Below are positions 1-10,400 of a stretch of 33,759 nucleotides of DNA, piece after piece. The stretch is taken from the NCBI GenBank assembly GCA_015039365.1, contig WION01000562.1:1-33759 (forward strand). The letters run 5' to 3'. Position 1 is the first letter of the stretch. Each line of letters opens with the position of its first letter. The DNA is from Amanita rubescens (lineage: Eukaryota; Basidiomycota; Agaricomycetes; Agaricales; Amanitaceae). Both the position numbers and the translations under genes were made by a program. The notes under the pieces were generated by a model that saw only the letters and a program-made list of their open reading frames with translations, was not told where the DNA came from and searched no databases.

Positions 1-846
1 GAAAGTACGTTACCTACCAATTCTCTCGTAGATTATAGCTCCTACAAAAGTTGAGTAGGAGAGTGATTTCTTCGATGCCGGAGATGAACTTGCAATATTC
101 GACACAGGTAACGCTTCGCGATCTATTCCTTGTGTGTTTGTGGTTCTAATGTTTCTCATAATCTGTTTACAGATTTCGCCAGAATAGGTCTTGGGATATG
201 CTACGATGTTCGCTTCCCAGAGCCAGCGATGATAGCGGCGAGAAAGGGTATGGCCTGTTGCAAGACTTTTTGCTGTGCACAGCTAAATTATGCTTTTGTA
301 AGGTTGCCAGCTATTGATATATCCAGCTGCTTTTAATACTGTGACTGGCCCCCTACATTGGAAAATTTTGCAACAGGCCAGGTGTGTTAATGTTCTTCAC
401 ATAGTTTTCATTCAATTATATTACTATCTATAGAGCTCTCGATAATCAAGTGTTCGTTTCTATGGTTAGTTCTGCTCGAGACATGAGTGCGCCTTATCAA
501 GCAGTCAGTATTAGTGAATTGTGAGTTGATTCTTGGCTAATCGGGTTCAGTACGGGCATACCATGGTTGTGGATCCAATGTGAGTGACATCCTTCCCTCT
601 ACTTGATCGGTTGCCATATATGACTATGAACAGGGCGCAAGTTTTAGCTGAAGCCGGCGAAAACGAAGAAATAATCTTTGCAAAAATTGGTGAGATCCAG
701 GCTTTCTAATGCACAGAAATCTTAACACAGGATCCATATAAGATCCCGAGGTTTTCAAGTCAACGCGCGAATCAATTCCGGTCACCACTCAACGGAGATT
801 TGACGTATATCCAAATATCTGTGGAACACGCATTCGATTATCCTAA
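1..846 (+). CDS. NIT2: Omega-amidase / nitrilase-superfamily amidohydrolase, 3' part
   Basis: Carbon-nitrogen hydrolase, probably an omega-amidase that hydrolyses alpha-ketoglutaramate-type substrates (role from the NIT2 family). The 5' part lies outside the window. Exons read as <1-4, 59-107, 173-247, 303-381, 434-503, 551-579, 634-689 and 743-846, separated by introns of about 47-65 nt. The joined frame gives [13 protein letters not shown] with the catalytic Cys at codon 199-201, then [14 protein letters not shown], then [23 protein letters not shown], and ends in [12 protein letters not shown], the usual C-terminus of this family. The catalytic Glu and Lys expected further upstream are not in view. 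The last exon uses the acceptor at 741-742; an earlier AG at 729-730 would shift the frame. The first junction (4/59) is the least certain. Confidence 0.92.
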
Positions 847-2674
847 ATGTCAAAACTTAGGGTTCATGGTCGCAGTTGATTGTAAAGTTCGTATACGTTG
901 TCCGACCTTCATTTTTATTTGGCCATTGATTTTGATGTCCTTGCCGATCGCATGCTATTTCACCCTTCAGCAATCGGTATCAGCGTGTTATCTTGTGGAT
1001 GACGCATTTCCTCGTACAGAGACTGATCGTTGTGTTTGAGAAATGATATCAGTGAAAGGGATAAAGAAGAGCCAGTGTTATAATACATAACGAGAAAGCC
1101 TGCCCATGACCCAAGAACAGGCACTATTGATTTATATCAGCATTAGTGCCGTGAAGGGTGCTGTCTAGCCGTACTCTCACTGCGCACACGCTTCCATACC
1201 TTTTTTTTCTCGGCGACACAATTCCAAAAGGAGCCTGGAAGCTTTTAATGCGATTAAACGGCTCTTTAAATTTACTGTTGTGAGTTCAGGCTGTGCTGAC
1301 TTCAAGCATTCGAAAACAAGGGCGTTTTACTAGTGGAATGGGAAACGGCCTTAACACATGCACGTTAATGTGTGATGACGGAGTCAAAGAGACCAGGTTG
1401 TTCGCAATGGAGGCACAGAAGATAAGGGGCTAGCATCAGCCACCGTAAATTCGGCTCTTGCACCGCTAGCGGCCTAGCCCATCCTTCTCCTTCGCATTGT
1501 CGTAGAAGTTATATCATTTCCCGCTCTCGTACTGTTCTGATTGTTGATTATCGGAGTTCGCCACTGACGTCATCTTGACATCTAACAACGAGTTGAGGGA
1601 ACCAAATAAAACACAGTGTGCATCATTTTACTTTCGTGCGGCGAACACCTCGCTCCATGATTGTGGTCATCGAACCATTTCCGTCTGTCGGGAAACACAC
1701 CGACCATCATCAGCTCCCCCCCCAAAAAAATAACAACAAACATACTTTTTACAGCAAGCTAAGTGCGCACAAATGAAAAAGAAGAGAAGTAGGGCGGCGC
1801 ATCCGACTGATGAAATTCAAGCTGGCGGCACTTCCGTTCCTATCATTCGGGGATGAATGTAGAGCATGGCCCCACGGACTGCCGGGCCCCACTTACGCCT
1901 GTGGCCTCCTCATTCGTGAAGTTCGGGTATCCCTACGGGTTGGATATTGAACGCAGCAACATGATGCACTGGACAGCTACTGTCACCATTGGCCTCTGCT
2001 CCTCTTTTCCTTGAACGGTAGTGCACTCAGGCTTTCCTACTGATGATGGGCCATAGCTCGCTTTCTGATGTCGATGGCTATCAAGTTGAGGAAAATTGAT
2101 GCATCGCGCAGCACCGCAATAAAACTATCCCTAAATTTCCCGGTAGAATCTGCTGCATTTATTGCGATCCGACGAAAAGGTAGTAAATGTAAGCGAATGT
2201 AGTTGCAAGAATGCGAATCGACGGTACTTACTATCATTTGTCAGAGATGCGGCTCCGACTTGCCCTATTTACCGGGAATCAACGTTGTCAAACGTCAAAA
2301 ACCGTCGAACACGTCGAACCAATTGACAGATTGATGCTCCAACTCAATGGATCAGATCTTGGCGTCCCATTATCTCATCCGCAGGAGATCTAATCAGGTA
2401 ATACATGTTTCGACGTCCAAAGACTTAGAAATAGCACATGGGACGTCTGGACATTCGCCCTCCACTCAGCATGACGTTGGAGCCTAAGTTTTCGGTTATG
2501 AAGATCCCGTATCAGTACGCGGATCAGTTATATTACAGATCGGTGCGCGTCGGTGCTTCGACCGCCAGGTTCGTAACTTTATCACAGCCACCCTTGGGCC
2601 GCGACAACTTTATATATAAGGCCCATGCAACGAAGCACCGCCAAACGCAATCCCCTCACCTCAGCACTAATACC
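847..2674. other. Gene-poor intergenic stretch (1.8 kb)
   Basis: I find no convincing coding region on either strand. Open frames are short, lack recognisable motifs and have no consistent splice pattern. It includes the 3' region of the amidohydrolase, a C-run/A-run at about 1719-1738, a 27-codon open frame at 1773-1856 with nothing to support it, and the promoter of the secreted-protein gene at its right end. No tRNA-like cloverleaf or B-box sequence was noticed. Confidence 0.6.
2611..2620 (+). promoter_or_regulatory. TATA box of secreted protein A
   Basis: The sequence TATATATAAG lies 55 nt before the chosen ATG at 2675, in an otherwise GC-balanced leader. The position and match suit a TATA-driven, strongly regulated promoter, as often seen for fungal secreted proteins. 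A weaker TA-rich element occurs at about the same distance before the neighbouring paralogue. Confidence 0.6.
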
Positions 2675-3387
2675 ATGAAGAATATCACCCTTGTCTTAAC
2701 TCTTGCGCAATTGTTCTTCTCAGTTACAGCTTTCGTACTGCCACGCAATCTAGTCACTGGCTCTCTTGTCATTCGACAAGGGCAGGGGAATGGCACGCTC
2801 AACCAGTGCGAGTCACCATGCACTCCCATCCTTCCCTACGTTGGGTCGGATTCATCAGTAAGGAAACGCGTTCTTACCACTTTTTAGAGCTTCAGTGACA
2901 GTCTCGACTTTCAGAATAAATGCACACCTCAAGCGTGTTGCACTACTGCATTTGAAAAAGCTTACCTGAAATGCTTTACGTGTATTGGGAAGGCGGAAAA
3001 CGTTACGAACTACTCCAAATACCAACGGACTCTTGATGGTCAGTAGATTCATGATCATAAGAGCCAGGAGTGCAGCTGAACCAGGATATAATAGACCTCA
3101 CATCTGCTTGCCTATCGGACGGTATCAGTGTTCCAAAGTTGACATTCCCTGGTCAAAACCCCAATCGTACATTAACCTCATTCACTCCAAGTGGTACACC
3201 GGCTACTACGGGCAGCAGCGGCCCTGGAACTGGTATCTCCGCATCCACGATTACCACACCGGGCGCTACGGTTTCGCTCACCACCGGCGTTGCGAGTCCT
3301 ACACGGACCGGGAATACTGGGGTAAAGAATGCCAATAACACGTTTTCCGCTCTGGTCGTCTTACTACTTGGAATCTTGGTATCGTAA
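2675..3387 (+). CDS. Small secreted cysteine-rich protein with GPI-type tail (A)
   Basis: A 199-residue protein from exons 2675-2857, 2915-3038 and 3095-3387. The N-terminus MKNITLVLTLAQLFFSVTA is a clear signal peptide. The mature part has eight cysteines: C-x3-C, then 14 residues, then C-x4-CC-x10-C-x2-C-x23-C, including the motif CTPQACC and later LTFPGQ. A Ser/Thr/Gly/Pro-rich stalk follows, then a hydrophobic C-terminus (FSALVVLLLGILVS) typical of a GPI signal, so the product is probably a glycosylated wall or membrane protein. An acceptor at 3067 would give a 29-nt intron; the one at 3093-3094 gives 56 nt and restores exact alignment with the paralogue 0.5 kb downstream, so I used it. 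I do not recognise the family and assign no function. Confidence 0.8.
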
Positions 3388-3476
3388 TGCTGCCGCATGC
3401 ACGCCATTTCGATGTTCTTGGCATGGACTCTTGATGGATATATTCACGCTGCTGTACATGGACAACGTTGTATTGT

Positions 3477-3500
3477 ATTGATATTGATATTGATATTGAT
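3477..3500. repeat. (ATTGAT)4 microsatellite
   Basis: Four perfect copies of the hexamer ATTGAT sit in the spacer about 90 nt after the stop codon of gene A. Likely slippage-prone and without known function. Confidence 0.9.
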
Positions 3501-3845
3501 AATGACCGCTAACAATATGTATAAGTATACCTACGGGTTCTCCTGTCAGACTGTCACAGGATGTACAAGTACCTTTTTCCATTATGGAAGTGCTCGTTTG
3601 TACTCTTGTCATGTTCACACTGCATGCGTGTACTGGATGTCTGGAGATAGGGCAGTACCAATTCATGATTGTTTGCAACGCATACCACCGCTACGGCACC
3701 GCCTACTAAAATCAACAATTCGTGACCGGAACACCGGGAGTCGGCGGGAAAACCGGTTCAACATTGTACTTATGGGGCTATTAGTATTATGTCCCCAGGG
3801 CCCATACGCTTTACGCCCATCTGGCTTAGCAGCTGATGGTCAGAA

Positions 3846-3858
3846 ATTAAATATATAT
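3846..3858 (+). promoter_or_regulatory. TA-rich candidate TATA element of secreted protein B
   Basis: A TAAATATATATGG-like stretch lies roughly 65 nt before the ATG at 3920, at a distance similar to the TATA box of the upstream paralogue. It fits a promoter retained after tandem duplication. The match alone is weak. Confidence 0.4.
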
Positions 3859-3919
3859 GGACAATAGTTCGCCCTTTTCTAGTGCGCCCTTTCTTCGCCT
3901 GCCTGTCCAGATCACGATA

Positions 3920-4734
3920 ATGATGAACGTTCTTTACGCGCTTTTTCTTGCGTATCACCTCAACACCATTTCGACGTACGCTCTGACGGTCAGCTTCCCC
4001 AATTTCACGTTTCAAGATCTTTTGGCAACCTCGTCGAACGGGACCAAAGGGCCTGTTCCCTTCGGCATGTCAACAAGTCTGCGCGCCTATTGTTCCCTAT
4101 GCCATTGACGGACAGGTAAGTAGTTCCAACTTGAGGCTAACGCAAGGTCAACTTAAACACTAATGTAGACTTGCACACCGCAAGCGTGCTGCTCGTCGAA
4201 ATGGGAACATAGTTACTTCTCATGTATCCTCTGCGCTGCGAAGGCGCAGGATATCACTGATCTGTCGCCTGCGCAAGCTACGCTGGATGGTGAGCACTGT
4301 AATTCCCTGGTAGTGATGTGGTCATCATATTTATCCTTCTTGTACAGGCATTTATGAAGACTGCGCTGCCTCTGGCATCTCACTCCCCCTCTTGACATTC
4401 CCCGGTCAATCTACTGACAGAACGCTCCCTTCTCCCTCGATCTTACCCTCCGGCTATTCAGGCACAGTCCCTGGCACAGTCCCGGCCACTCCCAGTGGTA
4501 CTGCGACGAGTGTCAGCGCATCAGGCAGTGCATCAGGTATGACTATTGTATTCTTCATAAAGGTTATTTCACATCTCATTTTTGGATACAGCATCAGCTT
4601 CAAGTTCTGCTACAACATCTGCTAGTTCTTCGGCGTCACCCACTCGAAGTGCAAGTGCTGCCTCCGCTGTTCAAATGCAATGGCAAGCTCTCGTATTATG
4701 TCCTGCTCTATCCATCCTCAGTTTCTTGGTTTGA
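3920..4734 (+). CDS. Small secreted cysteine-rich protein with GPI-type tail (B)
   Basis: Paralogue of the upstream gene. The preferred model has exons 3920-3988, 4050-4115, 4169-4289, 4348-4536 and 4592-4734 and gives 195 residues. It starts with a signal peptide (MMNVLYALFLAYHLN, cleavage near TYA). The same eight cysteines follow: C-x3-C, 12 residues, C-x4-CC-x10-C-x2-C-x23-C, with CTPQACC and LTFPGQ conserved and two introns at the same positions and phases as in A. A Ser/Ala/Thr-rich stalk and hydrophobic tail (LVLCPALSILSFLV) point to GPI anchoring. The first intron (3989-4049) is uncertain. It is needed because the frame carrying the signal peptide meets a stop at 4106-4108, while the conserved CQQVC motif is in another frame. 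A frameshift is the alternative. An extra intron splits the stalk. Function unknown. Confidence 0.7.
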
Positions 4735-4925
4735 TTCTCGTTACGATCTTCCGACGGTCCTCTGCTTATATTTTTGCACTGCACCATTTATGGACATTTC
4801 CATTTGTGACTGAGGACGGGGTTGTATACCTTAAATATAGTGTCATCTACTTGGATATACGTATGTACGTGATGTACAGATGGAAAAATCATGACATGTA
4901 ACACAAATTTAATGAGTAAACGGAG

Positions 4926-7210
4926 TTATAGTCTTGCTTCCCGTGGCATCTTCTTCAATGCTTGTCTAACACCAAGATCACCAAGGACATCCTCTGCGCC
5001 GGCAAGAACTAGTTAACGTCAGATGTGTGATGTGACATAAAACTCAGGAAACCAATTACTTACTAGCATCAAAGCCGGAACAACGATGGTACTATCGGGG
5101 AAACATCAGCAACCCATCCCAATAAACGAGGCTCATAAGAAATACGTACTTCCTCAATCAGTCTACCCATTCCGGTTTGCGTCAATGCACGCCCACCAAA
5201 TACCTGAGTAGCGTCTGCCTCATGTCAGATTATTTCCCCAGCCTTCAGATTGTGGTTAAATCACCTTCCGCAGTCTCCCGCCCACAACGCGAAACAAACC
5301 TAGTCGGGGTTTGTACGATGAAGGTATTAAAAGCAACTTTAAACGTACTGTTTAAGCAAGCCTATCGGTCCTGCGAGGTGATGTGACATTTGGTCATATG
5401 TCATCTAAGGAGCAAGTATATAAGCCAATGGTGTACAAAGGGCTCGATGAAGTTTGCTCACGTTGTTCATTTGGTATGTGACCATCTCGAACCAATTTTG
5501 ACATGCCTCCACACGTTGAATCATGTTGGCAAGTTTCGCCCTTATGACTGCCTGCGAAGTCAGTGGCTTGCCAAAGACTCTACGCTGTGAGGACCATCTG
5601 GTTCGAAAGGAATCCAGTCATGACCATAGGATAATTATAGAAACTTACTTGAAACACTCCTCGACGATATGCCGCTGGGCCGAGAGAGACGTGGCAGTGA
5701 CCATCCATCGTTCATGATTGAAGTTGCTGAGAATGACGGACATGCCCGCACCGACCTTGCCAAGTGTATTGGCGATAGGCACTTTAACATTATCGAACGT
5801 GACATAGGCAGTACCGGCAGCGGAGGAATAACTTGTCTTGATCTGCTTTGTCGAGACGCCGGGACCACGGGGAATAAGAATAACGGTGAATCCAGCCTGC
5901 AAAATCAACAGTCACAAGCGGCACTTCCTGCAGGATCTGCATCATGCTTACATTTGTCTTGCAACCGGTGGTGAAGTAGTCAGCGAAAGTACCGTTGGTT
6001 ATCCACCTAGGTGGTCAAGTCAATTGGCTGGTAGCGCGTTAATGAATCGAACGCTACTTCTTAGTGCCATTGATGATCCAATCATTACCATCTTGCACAG
6101 CAGTGGTCTGCAGCCCGCCGACATCACTACCGGCGAAGGCTTCCGAGATGGCAAGGGCAATATACTTCTTGCCCGCAAGGGCCTGTACAGACGCATGTGA
6201 GAATGGAATATATATATTTTTGTCGCAGCCTGTAACTTACTTCTGGAACTACCCGAGAAATTAGTTCGGGTTTTCCAAAATTCAAAATGGGCGGGAGTCC
6301 GATGACTAACCCTGCGAGCATGCCGTCAACCACGGCACGGCTACATGTACGGCCTATCTCAGCGTGGATGATCGACTGTCCGTAGTTCGTCAAAAACGTT
6401 GCCACCTGATCACAGTGAAATAACATTACTTCATGGAAGTAATCGAACTCTTCTGGTTTTATGATACCACCCATGAGAGCGCGTCCCTTCAGGTGTTTCC
6501 CTGGTCCGAGACGCATGGAAATGATGTTGGTTTCACTGTATGTATGATAAAATATTACGATCGATACAAATGGGGAAATTGTGGAACGTACGCCAATTTG
6601 TCCACGACTTCCTGGGATATGTGCTTCCCGCTCGCTTCACATCTCGCAGATTCAGGAGCAACAACCGTTTCGAAAAATTCTCGTACAGCCTTCTGGAATC
6701 GCCTGTGACTATCCGTGTAGTATGGACTGGAATGTCCCGGACTAAGCCACGTTGGTTCAGCGTACGGCACCTTGCTCAGTTCTCCCGGAACGGGTGGTTT
6801 AATCTGTTCTTCTTGTCCGGCTATCTTTCCGATTTTCAAGCGTGCATATTGAGGCCGCAGTAAAACCTCATGTCTGTGAAGTCCAAAGAATGCATCTGTT
6901 GCATCTTGCCCGGCTGTTTTTGGCTGATGTTTAGTAAAAATACCTGCCGAAGTGGTTCAGGGCTAACCAAGTTTTGGATTATACAGCACGTTTGCACCAC
7001 CGGGATGAAGTTCCGCAAAGCGAGAAAGGTCGTAGACTTTGGAATCAATAATAATCCACTACGAAGCATGAGTATACGGCAGGTGAGTCCTATGGAATAA
7101 ATGGGATACCAGATCCCCTTCTTTGTTATGCTTTAAATATCGTTTAGTTTTCATAGTGGAGGAGTTGAGTTGAATACCTTCGCGACCTCTTCAAGCGTAA
7201 ATTCCTTCAT
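4926..7210 (-). CDS. Cytochrome b5-domain / acyl-CoA dehydrogenase fusion
   Basis: A 512-residue FAD enzyme for alpha,beta-dehydrogenation of acyl-CoA. Exons in transcript order: 7210-7178, 7130-7110, 7058-6968, 6913-6592, 6535-6430, 6375-6241, 6182-6058, 6006-5952, 5896-5649, 5597-5462, 5404-5349, 5299-5265, 5214-5150, 5091-5064, 5008-4926. Residues 1 to about 75 form a cytochrome b5-like domain: LWIIIDSKVYDLSRF, HPGG with the first haem-ligand His, and FFGLHRHE with a candidate second. The dehydrogenase part follows: LVIGLPPILNFG, ALAISEAFAGSDVGGL (substrate/FAD loop), WIINGTKKWITNG, LSNFNHERW, FGGRALTQTGMGR and a C-terminal LAGAEDVLGDLGVRQALKKM. The fusion, common in fungi, suggests electron transfer by the haem domain instead of, or besides, ETF. 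The chain-length substrate cannot be read. Exons 12 and 14 are least certain. Confidence 0.88.
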
Positions 7211-7263
7211 GGTTGTAATGAAGCTTGTGGGGAACCGGGAAACCTAGCCGGCGATCGGTAATT

Positions 7264-7269
7264 CACGTG
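7264..7269. promoter_or_regulatory. CACGTG E-box upstream of the acyl-CoA dehydrogenase
   Basis: A palindromic CACGTG lies 54 nt before the dehydrogenase ATG in the short gap to the RAD16 gene. It is the core site of fungal bHLH factors. The same hexamer occurs upstream of RAD16 and between the LDB-like gene and IMP3. A single hexamer is weak evidence. Confidence 0.35.
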
Positions 7270-7441
7270 GTAACGTTTTGATATCAATTCAGTATTACTA
7301 TTATGTAGTAAACTGTATACTACAACTGTCAGAATTATCAACATATTGCCATATTGTACTGCGGCCTCTGATGTTTATATCACATCAACGGTCAAGTTGT
7401 GTTCATAGCTATAGCGTCGCACATGTCAGAACGAGGGTAGG

Positions 7442-10400
7442 TCAAGCAGGGAAAAGCTTACTCTGAACAAGAAACCGAGCTGTGAAGGACTGGGTGAGCA
7501 CATAGTACAACGGATCGTAGAAGCAACCTACATCTGCGGGTGTCAACCTTCCCATAGCCTACACAACAGGTGAGAATTCAACGTCAGCAGGAAATAATCT
7601 TAACCTACCGATTCGTCGGCTGATAACGTTGCATCCACCATCGCAGCTTTCTTTTCTTGCAGCTTTACGCAAATCAGCGGAACAATTGCAGTGAGCATTG
7701 GGGAATGATTACCTGTATAATTCGAGATTCGATGCTATCCTCTACAACAAGCTTGATTGCCTGGACAGGCCGACGTTGCCCAAGACGATGAATCCGGTCC
7801 ATAGCCTCTGCAAGTAAAGTTAGACGGCTTTTCGCTCAGTTCATTAAATCTTCTTTGACTTACGGTACTCGACCTGACGGGACAGGAGATGTCAAGACTT
7901 GAGAACCCGTAGACCTCGGGATAGCTTTGGATGCTGCACTTACCGCGGGATTCCACCAGCTATCCATTAGATATACACGGGATGCCTCTGTCAAGTTCAA
8001 CGCAACACCTCCTGCTTTCAGACTGACAAGGAAAACCGTTACGTCAACGTTATTCACTGAGATATAATGTTAGGTCGGGCCAGGGAATGCATAGCATCTA
8101 GTCGTACTGAAATGTTGAATCGTAGCATCTCTAGCTTGCGGACTCATCCCCCCTTCTAGGCGACAAATCTATGATAAGAGTGAGATGATATAGCTTACAT
8201 TGAATACGGGTTACTCACAATGAACCCAGCTTTTTGCAAGCGGAAAGCAATGAGATCAAGGAAATTGACAAATTGACTGAATACGAGACTCTTTGTTGTT
8301 GCATCCTGTGAGCGCAGATTGCTTAATTCTTCAACAAGTGCCTCTATCTTGGTTGAAGATTTCCACGAATCGATATCAAGACGCCCCAGTATGCCTTGCC
8401 GTGCTATTGGCGCATTTTCTGTCAGTTCCAATGCTGGGGAATCAAGATCTATCGTGAGCGGAAGGTGGCACACTGGACAAGCCGGCTGCGATTGGATATG
8501 TTAGTTTCATCGGGGGCAATGCTCGGCCTCAAGAGTGGCATACATTATTCTCGAGTGCACTATCAAGATACTGCCTGATGCATTCTCGGTCAAAGATATG
8601 GCGACATTTTGATTGTATGGCATCTTCAGCAATATCGTTACAGATCCTACAGATGGTAGTTTCGCTGTCGTTTTGCACGAACATGGTACCGCTTGACTTG
8701 CTCCTGAGGACAAGGTCTGGATGGCAAGCCATCTGCCTCATCCGTGTGAGCCTGCCTCTATCGTTGATTGTGCATCTCGAATGAATAGCAAGACAACGCA
8801 CAGACTAAAGATGTTCGAATAATCTAGAATTAGTCGAATAGCCATTGGTCAGGAAATCGCTTAAAGTTAGACTTTGCGGTTTACACACTATTTAAGACCG
8901 TTCCTTGATCAAGATACGTGTTGAACTGACGTTTTGCGTCAGAAAAAAGCGATAAATAGAGTTCCTTTTCTTCCGGACTGAAATAATCTCTTCGAATAAT
9001 GACTGTTCGAGGCGGTAAACCAAGGTCATCTGCTTTTTGCAACTGTTAAAGTTTAGATTAAACAAAATCGGTCAGATACGGAAATGACTTCTACCTTAGT
9101 GCGTCGTAGCATCATACGGTCCAGAAGAATCTTGAGTTTCTTGAACGCAATTTCTCCAGGACCCGACATGCCATTCTTCTGAATCGGGGTAAGGATCTCA
9201 TTGTTCCAGAAGCAAGTCTGCGATAATTAAAATGAAGAAAGCTCTCGAAGTGGTAGTTGTTGATACACATACGTGATGCATGGGTGTATGCCCGCAGTCT
9301 GAATCAAATCAGTAACTAAATAGTACCAAGATGCATCGACTGAAGCCTACCGTCACACGTTGCTTTATTGCTAAATTTCCAATGCAGCGATTTACAATCA
9401 CAACGTCTACCTTGATAATAAATATCAATAAAGCATACCCCGCAAATCGGATGGGGTGGCCTCACAGAAATAATACGAGAATGGATCACCACCGAGGAAT
9501 CGTACGAGGCTATAAAGCTCTCCGACACGATTTTGGAGAGGAGTACCGGATAGACACCAGCGATACTGTCCCTCTAGCTCGAACGCAGCTTTCGCTGTAT
9601 TCGTCACTCGTTCTTTGATATTATGCGCTTCATCCAGCTGCAAACATACTCGCTCCAGTATTCTGCATCAACGCCATACAATCACTTACTAAAATTCTGT
9701 GCCACTTAACTTGATGTACGGGCGATTTCTCTTTAATGATGACGCCTTTGCGCTTAAAACCGCTTTCTTGCTTGCGGAAGCAACTGATGAAACGGATATA
9801 GATAAGGCGATAGCATAGACAACGTAATTTACCTTTCTAAGACCGAGTAAGTCGTCAACACCTGTAATGATATATGAAGTGCCATCAACTGATCCAGTAG
9901 CCTCTACTCTCACCACATCATACTTCGCTAGTTCCTTATGACTTGTTTCGCGTGATGAACCATGCCAAACTAAAACTTGAAGTCCATCTGTATGGGACAA
10001 AACTTCGTGCTTCCATTGTATGATAGCTACTGTGGGACTGATAGACAATCGTCGAAACTTGTGAGAGAGCATACACGTAAATCAAAACTCACGCAACGAC
10101 AAGGTTGGGCTTTCGGCCATCGGAAACAATTAAGGATATCATCTGAATGGTTTTGCCCATACTACGGGATATCGCATGAACGGATAGTCACCAACAATAA
10201 TGTCATAACGTTACCCCATTTCGTCCTACGAAGCCAAATCATCTCAAGACCCAACGAGAACAGAAAGATGAGTGCGATACGTACCGCTAATATTCCGCCA
10301 TGCCAAATACCATGTTCTTGTTTCTGCATCCAAGTCAAACTTTCTCGCTGGAAGGGTAGAAGGGTTAATTTCATATTCTCAGGCTGGGGCGCCATTATCG

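Larger units (their letters stand above)
3388..3919. other. Spacer between the two secreted-protein genes
   Basis: No gene is supported in these 532 nt. It holds the 3' region of gene A, a short hexanucleotide microsatellite at 3477-3500, and the promoter of gene B with a TA-rich element (about 3846-3858) some 65 nt before its ATG. Open frames on both strands have no motif or splice support. Confidence 0.6.

Noticed and set aside
1773..1856. 27-codon open frame starting MKKKRSRAAHP
   Set aside because: It is short, has no splice partner, no domain and no promoter signal, and could easily occur by chance in 1.8 kb.
2037..2237. 66-codon minus-strand open frame in the left intergenic region
   Set aside because: No motif, no upstream or downstream exon continues it, and its start lies in ordinary intergenic sequence.
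3039..3067. A 29-nt intron in secreted protein A
   Set aside because: It keeps the frame, but the acceptor at 3093-3094 gives a normal 56-nt intron with a branch-like CTGAAC and aligns the last cysteine exactly with gene B (x23).
3857..3919. ATG at 3857 as start of secreted protein B
   Set aside because: It would place a polar segment before the signal peptide and overlap the TA-rich promoter element. The ATG at 3920 opens directly into a signal peptide.
9440..9465. A 28-nt intron in RAD16 (GTATGC donor near 9438)
   Set aside because: The GTGAGG donor at 9464-9465 gives a 55-nt intron and the expected [14 protein letters not shown], while the short intron inserts residues that do not fit the family.
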